From contig JACMLK010000472.1 of the NCBI GenBank assembly GCA_014379665.1, positions 1-6,157 on the forward strand: a stretch of DNA of 6,157 nt, in the 5' to 3' direction. Of the stretch, positions 1 to 6,157 are shown one piece after another (the first letter of the stretch is position 1; every line of letters begins with the position of its first letter). The translations under genes and the position numbers were made by a program. The DNA comes from Saprospiraceae bacterium. GTDB taxonomy: Bacteria > Bacteroidota > Bacteroidia > Chitinophagales > Saprospiraceae. A model generated the notes under the pieces. It made no database searches. It was given only the letters and a program-made list of their open reading frames with translations, and was not told the origin of the DNA.

Positions 1-985
1 TGCAGGAATCCCGGACGTCCGGGCGTTGAAATGCTATGAAGCTTTTATTATCATCAAGCATAGCTACAAGGATTGGGATGGAGCCGATCATGTCATTGAT
101 ACACCTTTCTTTTTTGATTTGATTCCAGTCGAATGCTTTTGATTTTCCACCTACCTTGATGCCCACCACCCATGATTTGTCTTTCCAGGATGATGTATCT
201 GTTTTGGTGAGTTTGCTTTTTCCTACGGTTTCATACACGCTCATACTATCATACCTTTCCTGAAATTCCGGGTCAGCCTGAAATACCTTACTATTTGGGT
301 ACAGAACAAACCACTGGCCCAATGTCATCTGGCTGCATAATAATTCCGGCAGCATTTCACCTTTTAATTTGCCGGCAACTGCTTCACCTGTGGCTTGTCG
401 CCACCAGCTTCCTGTTGTTTTATCTTCAAACATAGCGTTGAAATGATCCATACCCACCAGTCTGAATGTTTCATATTTACCATTTACCATTGGTTCGTAA
501 ATCCGGCCTGTCCGACATACGGTACAATAGGTGACCATGATAGGAGTATTACCCAGACTATCCAATACCTGATGATGGTAGCCAATATACTGAATCGGGT
601 ACGCTTTTGCAATTCCGTTTTTTTCTACTCCAATGACCAACCTGCTGCTATCTACTTTATTTTCTGCACTGTTTTTTGTCATTACAACATCAGGTTGATA
701 GAACATTGCATCAGCCGCTAACACATAATTACACATGTATATTATTATAGCCACAACGGATGTTGCCAACAGGGGCAACCATTTTTTATTCCATGTGGAT
801 AAAACAAAACATAGCATAGCTAAAGTGCCAAAACAAATCCTGAATACCCAATTCCAGCTATGTAAGAAATATGCCAGATCCAATGAATTTATTTCCTGAC
901 CGGACATAGGCATAATGAAAAAAACATTTGCAGTTTCAAATATCAACAGAAACGCAAGACTGGTATAGAATAATATTTTTGTCAT
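1..985 (-). CDS. DUF3179 domain protein with N-terminal membrane helices (3' end off window)
   Basis: The frame opens at the ATG at 985-983 and stays open for 328 codons to the left edge, so the C-terminus is missing. The N-terminus has three hydrophobic stretches, at about residues 4-25, 46-63 and 69-91, which suggests three membrane helices before a soluble domain. From about residue 108 the protein matches the DUF3179 family as I know it: VIGVEKNG, then AKAYP (126-130), a HH pair (137-138), VTYCTVCRTG with Cys154 and Cys157, then LVGMDHFNAMFEDKTTGSWW, and later KSWVVG. The function of DUF3179 is unknown. The CxxC could be redox-active or bind metal, which is inference. The gene starts 19 bases after the stop of the AhpD-like gene upstream, so it probably shares that transcript. 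Its leader is A-rich with no Shine-Dalgarno. Judging from the usual extent of the family, only a short C-terminal part is missing. Family assignment is confident; role is not. Confidence 0.9.
   Translation of the reverse strand, partial: MTKILFYTSLAFLLIFETANVFFIMPMSGQEINSLDLAYFLHSWNWVFRICFGTLAMLCFVLSTWNKKWLPLLATSVVAIIIYMCNYVLAADAMFYQPDVVMTKNSAENKVDSSRLVIGVEKNGIAKAYPIQYIGYHHQVLDSLGNTPIMVTYCTVCRTGRIYEPMVNGKYETFRLVGMDHFNAMFEDKTTGSWWRQATGEAVAGKLKGEMLPELLCSQMTLGQWFVLYPNSKVFQADPEFQERYDSMSVYETVGKSKLTKTDTSSWKDKSWVVGIKVGGKSKAFDWNQIKKERCINDMIGSIPILVAMLDDNKSFIAFQRPDVRDSC
10..23. repeat. 14-base perfect GC-rich palindrome inside the DUF3179 gene
   Basis: The bases cccggacgtccggg read the same on both strands. 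The site stands out because it is nearly all G and C in an AT-rich region. It lies inside the coding frame (encoding part of RPDVRD) and does not extend past 14 bases. It is most likely a coincidence of codon choice, though a protein-binding or methylation site cannot be excluded. Confidence 0.5.
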
Positions 986-1004
986 TTTATCTTATTTATG
1001 TTTT

Positions 1005-1547
1005 TTATTGTGGAGATGAATTTGCATAACCGGTTTCTTCGGCTATTTTTTTGGCACGAAACTCATACATTTCAGGGTCATCAGGTGCAAAAGTGCCTAA
1101 TCCATCTACGTATCGGTTAAACATACAAAAAGCTGCAGCTATTAAGACGGTATCATGAATTTCAATATCTGATGCACCTTCATTTTTTGCGAAACTAATT
1201 TCTTTTTCAGTTACAAATTTTCCACCCAACTGCACACAACCCGCTATACTGAGCAGTGCTTTCATTCTATTTGAAATATCAGCTTCCTTAAATTTTTGTT
1301 TTACATTTACAACAGTATCTTCACCCAGATAATAAGCTGCAACCGCACCGTGAATGCTTTGACAAAAAGCACAATCATTAAGCGAGGATACATAGGCCGC
1401 TATCAATTCCCGTTCACCTTTATTCAAGCCTTCGTCATTTCTTAATAAAACTTCTGCCAATGCGTTGAGGGGAACAGCAGTCTCCGGTCTAAAGTCCATC
1501 AAACATCTTATGCCGGGTAAGTCTTCATTTATTTTAATATGGGCCAT
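1005..1547 (-). CDS. AhpD-like / carboxymuconolactone decarboxylase family protein, copy 3 in transcription order
   Basis: This is a 180-residue, all-soluble, probably cytoplasmic protein, starting at ATG 1547-1545 and ending in TAA. It carries the alkylhydroperoxidase AhpD-type active-site pattern E-x11-C-x2-C-x3-H as Glu47, Cys59, Cys62 and His66 (GERELIAAYVSSLNDCAFC followed by QSIH). The second conserved block is IHDTVLIAAAFCMFNRYVDG (residues 130-149), typical of the 'peroxidase-related' subgroup. In AhpD the cysteine pair cycles between dithiol and disulfide and passes electrons to a peroxiredoxin. Other members of the superfamily are decarboxylases or are uncharacterised, so the reaction here is not known. 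It is the third of three tandem paralogues, separated from the previous one by the only sizeable gap in the array (60 bases) and followed by the DUF3179 gene after 19 bases. It has an extra cysteine at residue 104 and a short polar tail (ANSSPQ). No AhpC-like peroxiredoxin partner is visible. Confidence 0.93.
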   Translation of the reverse strand: MAHIKINEDLPGIRCLMDFRPETAVPLNALAEVLLRNDEGLNKGERELIAAYVSSLNDCAFCQSIHGAVAAYYLGEDTVVNVKQKFKEADISNRMKALLSIAGCVQLGGKFVTEKEISFAKNEGASDIEIHDTVLIAAAFCMFNRYVDGLGTFAPDDPEMYEFRAKKIAEETGYANSSPQ

Positions 1548-1607
1548 TAGTTTACTTTTTTTAAAATATGGAGTATGTTTAAAATTCTCTACTTTGTCCG
1601 CAAGTCA
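1548..1607 (-). other. 60-base intergenic gap between the second and third AhpD-like genes
   Basis: This is the longest non-coding stretch in the window. Read on the minus strand it is AT-rich and ends in an A-rich run just before the ATG at 1547, which is normal for Bacteroidota translation starts. I see no convincing hairpin followed by a T-run, and no good match to the Bacteroidota promoter (TTTG about 20 bases ahead of TAnnTTTG). It may be a leader, a processing site or simply spacer; nothing decides between these. Confidence 0.4.
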
Positions 1608-2135
1608 TTAATATCCATGTTCTGCTATCATTTTTGCCCGTTCTTTATAGGTTTCTTTAGTATCATTTGATGTCAATCCCAGGCCATCTATATATCTGTT
1701 AAAAAAACAAAACATCGATGCTATCAATACAGTATCGTGAATTTCCAGATCTGAGATATTATTTTCCCGGGCTGTTTTTATTTGGACTTCAGACACGTGT
1801 TTTCCTCCTTTTTGAACACTTTCGGCAATAGCTAACAGGGATTGCAATCGAGGTGTGAGACTATTTTTTGTATAATTTTCTTTAATTTGGGATATAAGCT
1901 CAGGTGTATCTTTGTAAAAACACTGTGCCACTTCGCCATGTATTGTATGACAATTTGTACAATCATTCAAATAAGATACATACGTTGCAATCAATTCTCT
2001 TTCACCGAGGCTCAAACCCTGATTGCTCCTCATGACCACTTTCATCAATGCAAGTAACGGAGGGGCAATAATTGGTCTGTAAGCTAATAAACTTCTCATT
2101 CCCGGTATGCTGTTATCTAATGTGATATATGCCAT
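1608..2135 (-). CDS. AhpD-like / carboxymuconolactone decarboxylase family protein, copy 2 in transcription order
   Basis: This 175-residue soluble protein starts at ATG 2135-2133, three bases after the stop of the preceding paralogue, which suggests translational coupling. It keeps the full E-x11-C-x2-C-x3-H pattern at the same numbers as its neighbours (Glu47, Cys59, Cys62, His66; LNDCTNCHTIHG) and the second block IHDTVLIASMFCFFNRYIDG (132-151). By eye it is the most divergent of the three. It has NCH after the first active-site cysteine where the others have FCQ or FCT, Tyr55 where they have Ser, an insert-rich helix region around 77-95 (DTPELISQIKENYTK), and no C-terminal tail, ending at EHGY. 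The intact active site argues against decay. Its role is presumed to be thiol-dependent redox or decarboxylase-like chemistry by family; the substrate is unknown. It may act alone or assemble with its paralogues. Confidence 0.92.
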   Translation of the reverse strand: MAYITLDNSIPGMRSLLAYRPIIAPPLLALMKVVMRSNQGLSLGERELIATYVSYLNDCTNCHTIHGEVAQCFYKDTPELISQIKENYTKNSLTPRLQSLLAIAESVQKGGKHVSEVQIKTARENNISDLEIHDTVLIASMFCFFNRYIDGLGLTSNDTKETYKERAKMIAEHGY

Positions 2136-2138
2136 AAT

Positions 2139-2687
2139 TTATATTGTAGGTGAAGGAGCGATATAGCCAAATTCTCCCATTCTTGCCCCCATTTGCCCGT
2201 ACAGGACCGGGTCAGCAGGAGTCATGGTGGCCAGACCATCTACATATCTGTTGAACATACAAAAAGTAGCCGCTATCAAAACAGTATCATGAATGTCCCT
2301 ATCATTTGCTCCATGCTTACGAGCATTGGCTACATCTTCATCACCTACCAATCGCGCGTCTTGCTGTACTTTACCTGCTATAGATAGCAGACATTTTAAT
2401 TTTTCAGAAATGGGAGCGTTTTGATAGTCTGTCAACACCAAATCTATCATTTGAGTATCATTATGAAATAAATACCCGGCGGCGGCTGCATGACTTTGGG
2501 TGCAAAATGTACATTCATTTTTTGACGAAACGAAGGTCGCTATCAATTCTCTTTCTCCCTGGCTAAGTGGCGAATCATCCCTTAGTAATACCTGAGCCAA
2601 TTTGTATAATTCTTTGCCTGTATCCGGCCTGAATAATGCCAAACTTCGAATGCCCGGAACATCTTTCTCTAGATTTATATATGCCAT
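2139..2687 (-). CDS. AhpD-like / carboxymuconolactone decarboxylase family protein, copy 1 in transcription order
   Basis: This 182-residue soluble protein starts at ATG 2687-2685, ten bases after the MFS stop, and is the first of the three paralogues to be transcribed. The active-site pattern is Glu47, Cys59, Cys62, His66 (GERELIATFVSSKNECTFC followed by TQSH), the spacing seen in AhpD. The conserved second block is IHDTVLIAATFCMFNRYVDG (132-151), followed by LATMTPADP. A further cysteine lies at residue 99. No signal peptide or membrane segment is seen, so it should act in the cytoplasm, where the adjacent MFS carrier would deliver its substrate. AhpD proper is a lipoamide-linked disulfide reductase serving AhpC; this subgroup is largely uncharacterised. 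A peroxidase activity is therefore possible but not shown. Its C-terminal tail (IAPSPTI) differs from those of the other two copies. Confidence 0.93.
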   Translation of the reverse strand: MAYINLEKDVPGIRSLALFRPDTGKELYKLAQVLLRDDSPLSQGERELIATFVSSKNECTFCTQSHAAAAGYLFHNDTQMIDLVLTDYQNAPISEKLKCLLSIAGKVQQDARLVGDEDVANARKHGANDRDIHDTVLIAATFCMFNRYVDGLATMTPADPVLYGQMGARMGEFGYIAPSPTI

Positions 2688-2697
2688 TATTTAAATT

Positions 2698-3909
2698 TTA
2701 ATATTTAATTGCTAATTTTTCAGGACTTCTGTAAGCCAAAACAAAGGCTACAAAAAACAAAAGTGAGAAAGAAAGTAAGGCTGGTGCAAAACCGCCAAAA
2801 AAAGTGACCAAAGACCCAACAAAAAAAACAGCCGAAGCAGTAAATAATCTACCAATATTGAAAGAAAAGCCTACCGCAGTAGCCCTTATTTGTGTGGGGA
2901 ATAATGCCGGAATATAGCTCGAAAGTGCACCCTGACTTAAACCAAAGAACAAGGATAAAAAAACAATTTCTACATAGATTATTTTAGTAAAAGTGTTGTT
3001 AGTAGTAAATAATAATCCACACATGGTGATTAATCCAAGAAAAGTGATCATTAATGTTTTACGATTTCCCACTTCTTTTACCAAAAATCCTGAAAAAATA
3101 CCACCGATAATGCCACCTACGCCTAATAACATCATAGAAATACCTCTTTCCTTATTTCCATCCAGGCCGGAAGGCAAAATGGTCTGAACCCATGTCGGCA
3201 ACCAGGAAAAAATACCCCAAAGCCCTATTAAAACGGCCCCAAATATTAATGAACCGTGTATAAGGTTTATTCTATATTGAGGTAAAAAGATGGCGCTATA
3301 TCTTACACTTTTAGTTTTATCAACATCCCGCCATTTTGACGATTCATCCAGTAATAGCCAGATCAATATGGCATCAATTATGGGTATAATTGCAAGCCAA
3401 AAACAAGACCTCCAATTGGTGACATTTGACGTGATAAGCCCTGTAGTTACTATTCCTACAGGAAAAGCTATGGCCAAAATGCCCAAAATAACAGGTTTGC
3501 TTTTTTCTGCCCAAATTTCTGAGATATACACTGTGGCAAGAAGCAGGATACCACCAACTCCAAATCCACTTAGAAATCTGAAAATTAAGAGTACATACCA
3601 ATCAGGCACAAAAGCAGTTAGCAAGGTGAAGACTCCGGCTAGCATTGTGGCAAATCCCAAAACACTTTTTCTACCCAGTCTGTCACTAAATATCCCAAAC
3701 AATAATCCACCCGTCATCCACCCAAAAAGATATGAAGCGTTTATATAGGCACCAATATCGCCCAACTCTTCCTGAGAAACATCTCTTTGTAACAACTCTG
3801 AGATCACTTGAGGTAAATAAGCTGATAGCAATGTTGATGCCGTGCCACTGAATATGTATCCGATAGCGCATAAAATAAAGGCAAGCCAATGTTTAGCTGT
3901 TATTTTCAG
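2698..3909 (-). CDS. Major facilitator superfamily transporter
   Basis: This is an inner-membrane carrier of about 403 residues with hydrophobic segments consistent with 12 helices and a central loop near residues 190-215. The MFS signature between helices 2 and 3 is clear: GIFSDRLGRK, with Gly72, Asp76, Arg77, Gly79, Arg80 and Lys81. The helix-4 motif RFLSGFGVGG lies at 111-120, and a degenerate repeat of the first motif at 270-284 (FLVKEVGNRK). The pattern resembles organic-acid, aromatic-acid and sugar proton symporters, but the substrate cannot be read from it. No ATG lies between the upstream in-frame stop (3918-3916) and the first helix. The CTG at 3909 gives a start of MKITAKHW and a complete first helix. 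A TTG at 3831 would remove most of helix 1 and is less likely. The gene sits 9 bases after the TonB-receptor stop and 10 before the first AhpD-like gene, consistent with moving the receptor's ligand into the cell. A proton-coupled import direction is inferred from this context. Confidence 0.92.
   Translation of the reverse strand: MKITAKHWLAFILCAIGYIFSGTASTLLSAYLPQVISELLQRDVSQEELGDIGAYINASYLFGWMTGGLLFGIFSDRLGRKSVLGFATMLAGVFTLLTAFVPDWYVLLIFRFLSGFGVGGILLLATVYISEIWAEKSKPVILGILAIAFPVGIVTTGLITSNVTNWRSCFWLAIIPIIDAILIWLLLDESSKWRDVDKTKSVRYSAIFLPQYRINLIHGSLIFGAVLIGLWGIFSWLPTWVQTILPSGLDGNKERGISMMLLGVGGIIGGIFSGFLVKEVGNRKTLMITFLGLITMCGLLFTTNNTFTKIIYVEIVFLSLFFGLSQGALSSYIPALFPTQIRATAVGFSFNIGRLFTASAVFFVGSLVTFFGGFAPALLSFSLLFFVAFVLAYRSPEKLAIKY
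3907..3909 (-). other. Probable CTG start codon of the MFS gene
   Basis: On the minus strand the receptor stop TAG (3921-3919) is followed in the same frame by TAA (3918-3916), then AAA, AAT and CTG AAA ATA ACA. CTG at 3909 is therefore the first plausible initiator and is preceded by a run of seven A residues, which suits leader-free or A-rich initiation in Bacteroidota. It gives a normal MKIT start. Other choices are ATA at 3903 or TTG at 3831; a sequencing or assembly error replacing an ATG is also possible. Confidence 0.55.
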
Positions 3910-3918
3910 ATTTTTTTA

Positions 3919-6157
3919 CTATTTATTGAATGCTTCATCAAAATTGAAACTAACATAATATAACCCCCCCACAGCTGGTGAACCATATGCCTGGACAACA
4001 TACTTATTAGTTAAATTTGCTGCACCCAATTTTATTATGGTTTTTACACCAGGAATACTATAGCTTATTTGAGCATCCAACAGACTGTAAGCATTGATTT
4101 TACCAGGGTTCAAACCATTAAAAGTTCCATACCAATCAAATGAGTCCTGCCAATGCCATGCTACACTAAATCCTAATCTTTCGGTAAGGTTTGCATTACT
4201 TAATACAAGATTTGTCTTCCAGGTCGGTGTGTTGAAGGCAGGTATATTGCTTGGGTTTGCATCCAGTAGATTGAAATCACTCCAGGTGGCATTGGCATGA
4301 ATTCTATAATTTTTTGGCATAAGGTAAGACAAACCCGCACTAACGCCCTGAATAGAAACCTTGTCTGCGGCATTAGTATAAAGTTGGTAAGCCTGCACTT
4401 GTCCTCCCAGAATTTCCCCCGCTGCCGCAGGATTTAAGCTGTCATCAGGCAGTAAAATATTATTGGTCGGTGCAATGACCACTGTATTAATTAAGAAATC
4501 TGTATATTGACTGTTATAATATCCGATGTCAAACAGTACTTTTTGATTGATCAGACCTTTGTATCCGATTTCAAAACTTTTTACTTTTTCCGGCTGTATA
4601 AATGGCACGTCTGACTTTTGAAGTTTACTTATATTATTCGCTACGGCAGTAGGGAAAGGTACACCCTGACCTAACTGTGCACCGGCTGCAGCTCCAAAAG
4701 CACCTACAGAAGCAGCAGTGTATGAATTGGTATATGCATTGAGTCCATCAGAATTAGAAGGTGCTCCACCGAGGATAATGATAGGTCCTACATTTAATTT
4801 AATATATTGGTCACCTATAGTCGGATTTCTGAATCCCGTTTGGTATGAAGCTCTGAAATGATGGTTTTCATTTGGTGAAAGCACCATAGATGCCCTGGGC
4901 GTAAATCTTCCGTCAAAATTTTCGTTTTTATCATATCTCCCGGAAAGAACCAGTTTTAATTTTTCATCCCAAACTGACTTTGAAGCCTGAATAAATGCTC
5001 CATACTCGTCATTGGTTAGATTTTTGTCCTTGTCGTCAAATAAAGTTCCTTGTGTGTTGAGTATATATCTTCTGATGTTTCCACCTATTTGTACATTGAC
5101 GATTTTATTGAGATGATTACTTATATCATACATCCCTTCTATATGTCGTAATCCGCATTTGCTGAAAATACCGGCCCCCTGCAATCCTTGTGTCTGGATA
5201 AGCTTTTCTTTTTCAACATTAAAAGCATCACTATCAGGTACCAAACGACCCTGGTCGGCAAAAGAGCGGGCACTGGCATGATTACTTGCAGATACGCCAC
5301 TGATTGTTCCGGTAAAAGCGGCATTATATCTTTCAAACCAGGTAGCATCAGCAAGATTAGGTGCTACTGTATTGCCATTCAGGTCTTTTACCCATGTTCT
5401 GTTTATAAGTTGACCAAGTGATCTGCTGTTATAAGAATCTTCAGAATTTTCCTGATTTGAGTATGCTTTGATATAAAATGATTTGCCTCTTAGCTCTATC
5501 CTATTTTGGATCAAAGTAAAATTATTGATAATGAATCTGCTACTTCCAGTATATTGTGCCCGGGCCGCAGTATAGTTTGCCTGATATATCAATTCCAGAT
5601 TGTTGGTTAGTTTGTAATGTAGCGCACCATTGAGTTTTGTATTGTACACGCCATATTGGGCTAAATCTCTTTCTTCATATCCGGTTCGTGATATCCTCCC
5701 TATACCTGACAGTGTTTTTGCTACTTCATCGCCATAAATATTGAGCGAATTTTTTCCTGGATTTTCAGGTCCTCGATTTGCCGCCGGGGTATTCGGGTCG
5801 ATATCTGTATAATCATTGGCATACCAATCAGTCCCTGTCATGTGCGCCACATTTATTTTGAAAGCAAATTTATCATTGAATGATTTGGCATATCTCACAC
5901 CTATATCAAGAAATGGCTTGGCTCCATAATCTGTACCATCACCCAAGTGATTTACCCCTACCTTGGTTTGGACAGACAATCCCTGGAAGTCAAAAGGATT
6001 TTTAGTATTTGTCTGCAACATCCCGTTAAATGCGACCGGTCCATATAAAGCTGAAGCCGCACCTGGTATGAGCTCTACACTTCTTACATCCAGATCATGC
6101 GGACCAAACAAATTCCCCATGGCAAATCCCAGACCCGCTGATTGATTATCTACCCCA
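3919..6157 (-). CDS. TonB-dependent outer-membrane receptor (5' end off window)
   Basis: The frame is open to the right edge and ends at TAG 3921-3919, giving 745 visible residues. The ATG at 6120 is internal: the 12 codons before it continue the plug domain. Visible residues 1-55 are the end of the plug, with VELIPGAASALYGPVAFNG matching the conserved plug motif. The rest is a beta-barrel with alternating strands and long extracellular loops, including the classic YGAFIQASKSVWDEKLKL and RASYQTGFRNPT segments. The C-terminal strand region has AANLTNKYVVQAYGSP and GGLYYVSFNFD. It imports a ligand across the outer membrane using TonB-ExbB-ExbD energy. The signal peptide, TonB box and any carboxypeptidase-regulatory-like domain would be upstream. 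One loop, coded at about 4650-4740, is rich in Ala and Gly. No SusD partner follows it; instead an MFS carrier does, which favours a small ligand over a polysaccharide. The ligand cannot be named. Confidence 0.95.
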   Translation of the reverse strand, partial: GVDNQSAGLGFAMGNLFGPHDLDVRSVELIPGAASALYGPVAFNGMLQTNTKNPFDFQGLSVQTKVGVNHLGDGTDYGAKPFLDIGVRYAKSFNDKFAFKINVAHMTGTDWYANDYTDIDPNTPAANRGPENPGKNSLNIYGDEVAKTLSGIGRISRTGYEERDLAQYGVYNTKLNGALHYKLTNNLELIYQANYTAARAQYTGSSRFIINNFTLIQNRIELRGKSFYIKAYSNQENSEDSYNSRSLGQLINRTWVKDLNGNTVAPNLADATWFERYNAAFTGTISGVSASNHASARSFADQGRLVPDSDAFNVEKEKLIQTQGLQGAGIFSKCGLRHIEGMYDISNHLNKIVNVQIGGNIRRYILNTQGTLFDDKDKNLTNDEYGAFIQASKSVWDEKLKLVLSGRYDKNENFDGRFTPRASMVLSPNENHHFRASYQTGFRNPTIGDQYIKLNVGPIIILGGAPSNSDGLNAYTNSYTAASVGAFGAAAGAQLGQGVPFPTAVANNISKLQKSDVPFIQPEKVKSFEIGYKGLINQKVLFDIGYYNSQYTDFLINTVVIAPTNNILLPDDSLNPAAAGEILGGQVQAYQLYTNAADKVSIQGVSAGLSYLMPKNYRIHANATWSDFNLLDANPSNIPAFNTPTWKTNLVLSNANLTERLGFSVAWHWQDSFDWYGTFNGLNPGKINAYSLLDAQISYSIPGVKTIIKLGAANLTNKYVVQAYGSPAVGGLYYVSFNFDEAFNK

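Noticed and set aside
395..721. 108-residue plus-strand open frame
   Set aside because: It lies wholly antisense to the DUF3179 gene, whose family match accounts for this DNA. The translated protein is Cys-, Phe- and His-rich and resembles no family I know.
1005..2687. AhpCD peroxidase operon
   Set aside because: No AhpC-like peroxiredoxin is present, so the AhpD-like genes cannot be called ahpD; only the superfamily is supported.
3290..3748. 152-residue plus-strand open frame
   Set aside because: It is antisense to the MFS gene, rich in Ser, Pro, Asn and Lys, and a shadow of the transmembrane coding sequence.
3686..3889. Minus-strand open frame overlapping the MFS 5' end
   Set aside because: I considered whether it could supply an ATG start through a frameshift. 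The MFS frame is continuous to CTG 3909 with a good first helix, so no frameshift is needed.
3901..3921. Transcription terminator between receptor and MFS genes
   Set aside because: The A-run on the minus strand has no preceding inverted repeat, and the gap is only nine bases.
5139..5421. Open frames on both strands inside the receptor gene
   Set aside because: They are alternative frames of the beta-barrel coding sequence with no recognisable domain or leader.
6118..6120. ATG at 6120 as the receptor start
   Set aside because: The frame continues upstream to the window edge with plug-domain sequence, and a start here would lack signal peptide and TonB box. It is an internal methionine.
3919..6157. 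SusC-type receptor of a polysaccharide utilisation locus
   Set aside because: No SusD-like gene follows the receptor and no carbohydrate-active enzymes are in view.

Overview
The window looks like Bacteroidota DNA. It is AT-rich, the gene starts have A/T-rich leaders without Shine-Dalgarno sequences, and it carries a large outer-membrane TonB-dependent receptor of the kind typical of that phylum. This assignment rests on gene style and composition only; genus cannot be read from it.

All genes lie on the minus strand, so the order of transcription runs from the right edge to the left edge. (1) 6157-3919: a TonB-dependent receptor whose N-terminus (signal peptide, any N-terminal extension, TonB box and the first part of the plug) is off the right edge. 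(2) 3909-2698: a 12-helix major facilitator superfamily (MFS) transporter that appears to begin at a CTG codon just after the receptor stop. (3) 2687-2139, 2135-1608 and 1547-1005: three tandem paralogues of the AhpD / carboxymuconolactone decarboxylase superfamily, all keeping Glu47, Cys59, Cys62 and His66 at identical positions. (4) 985-1: a membrane-anchored DUF3179 protein that runs off the left edge without a stop. Gaps between the genes are 9, 10, 3, 60 and 19 bases, so this is very probably one operon. Its promoter and first codons lie beyond the right edge, and more genes may follow on the left. No RNA gene, mobile element, CRISPR array or terminator was seen, and no gene-free stretch exceeds 60 bases.

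Read as a unit, the locus has an outer-membrane importer, an inner-membrane carrier, three small proteins with a CxxC redox-type active site, and a membrane protein of unknown function with its own CxxC motif. A plausible reading (inference) is uptake of a small organic ligand across both membranes, followed by thiol-redox or decarboxylase-type processing inside the cell. No SusD-like protein or glycoside hydrolase is in view, so it does not look like a polysaccharide utilisation locus, and the substrate cannot be named. The three-paralogue AhpD-like array next to a DUF3179 gene is the most unusual part.
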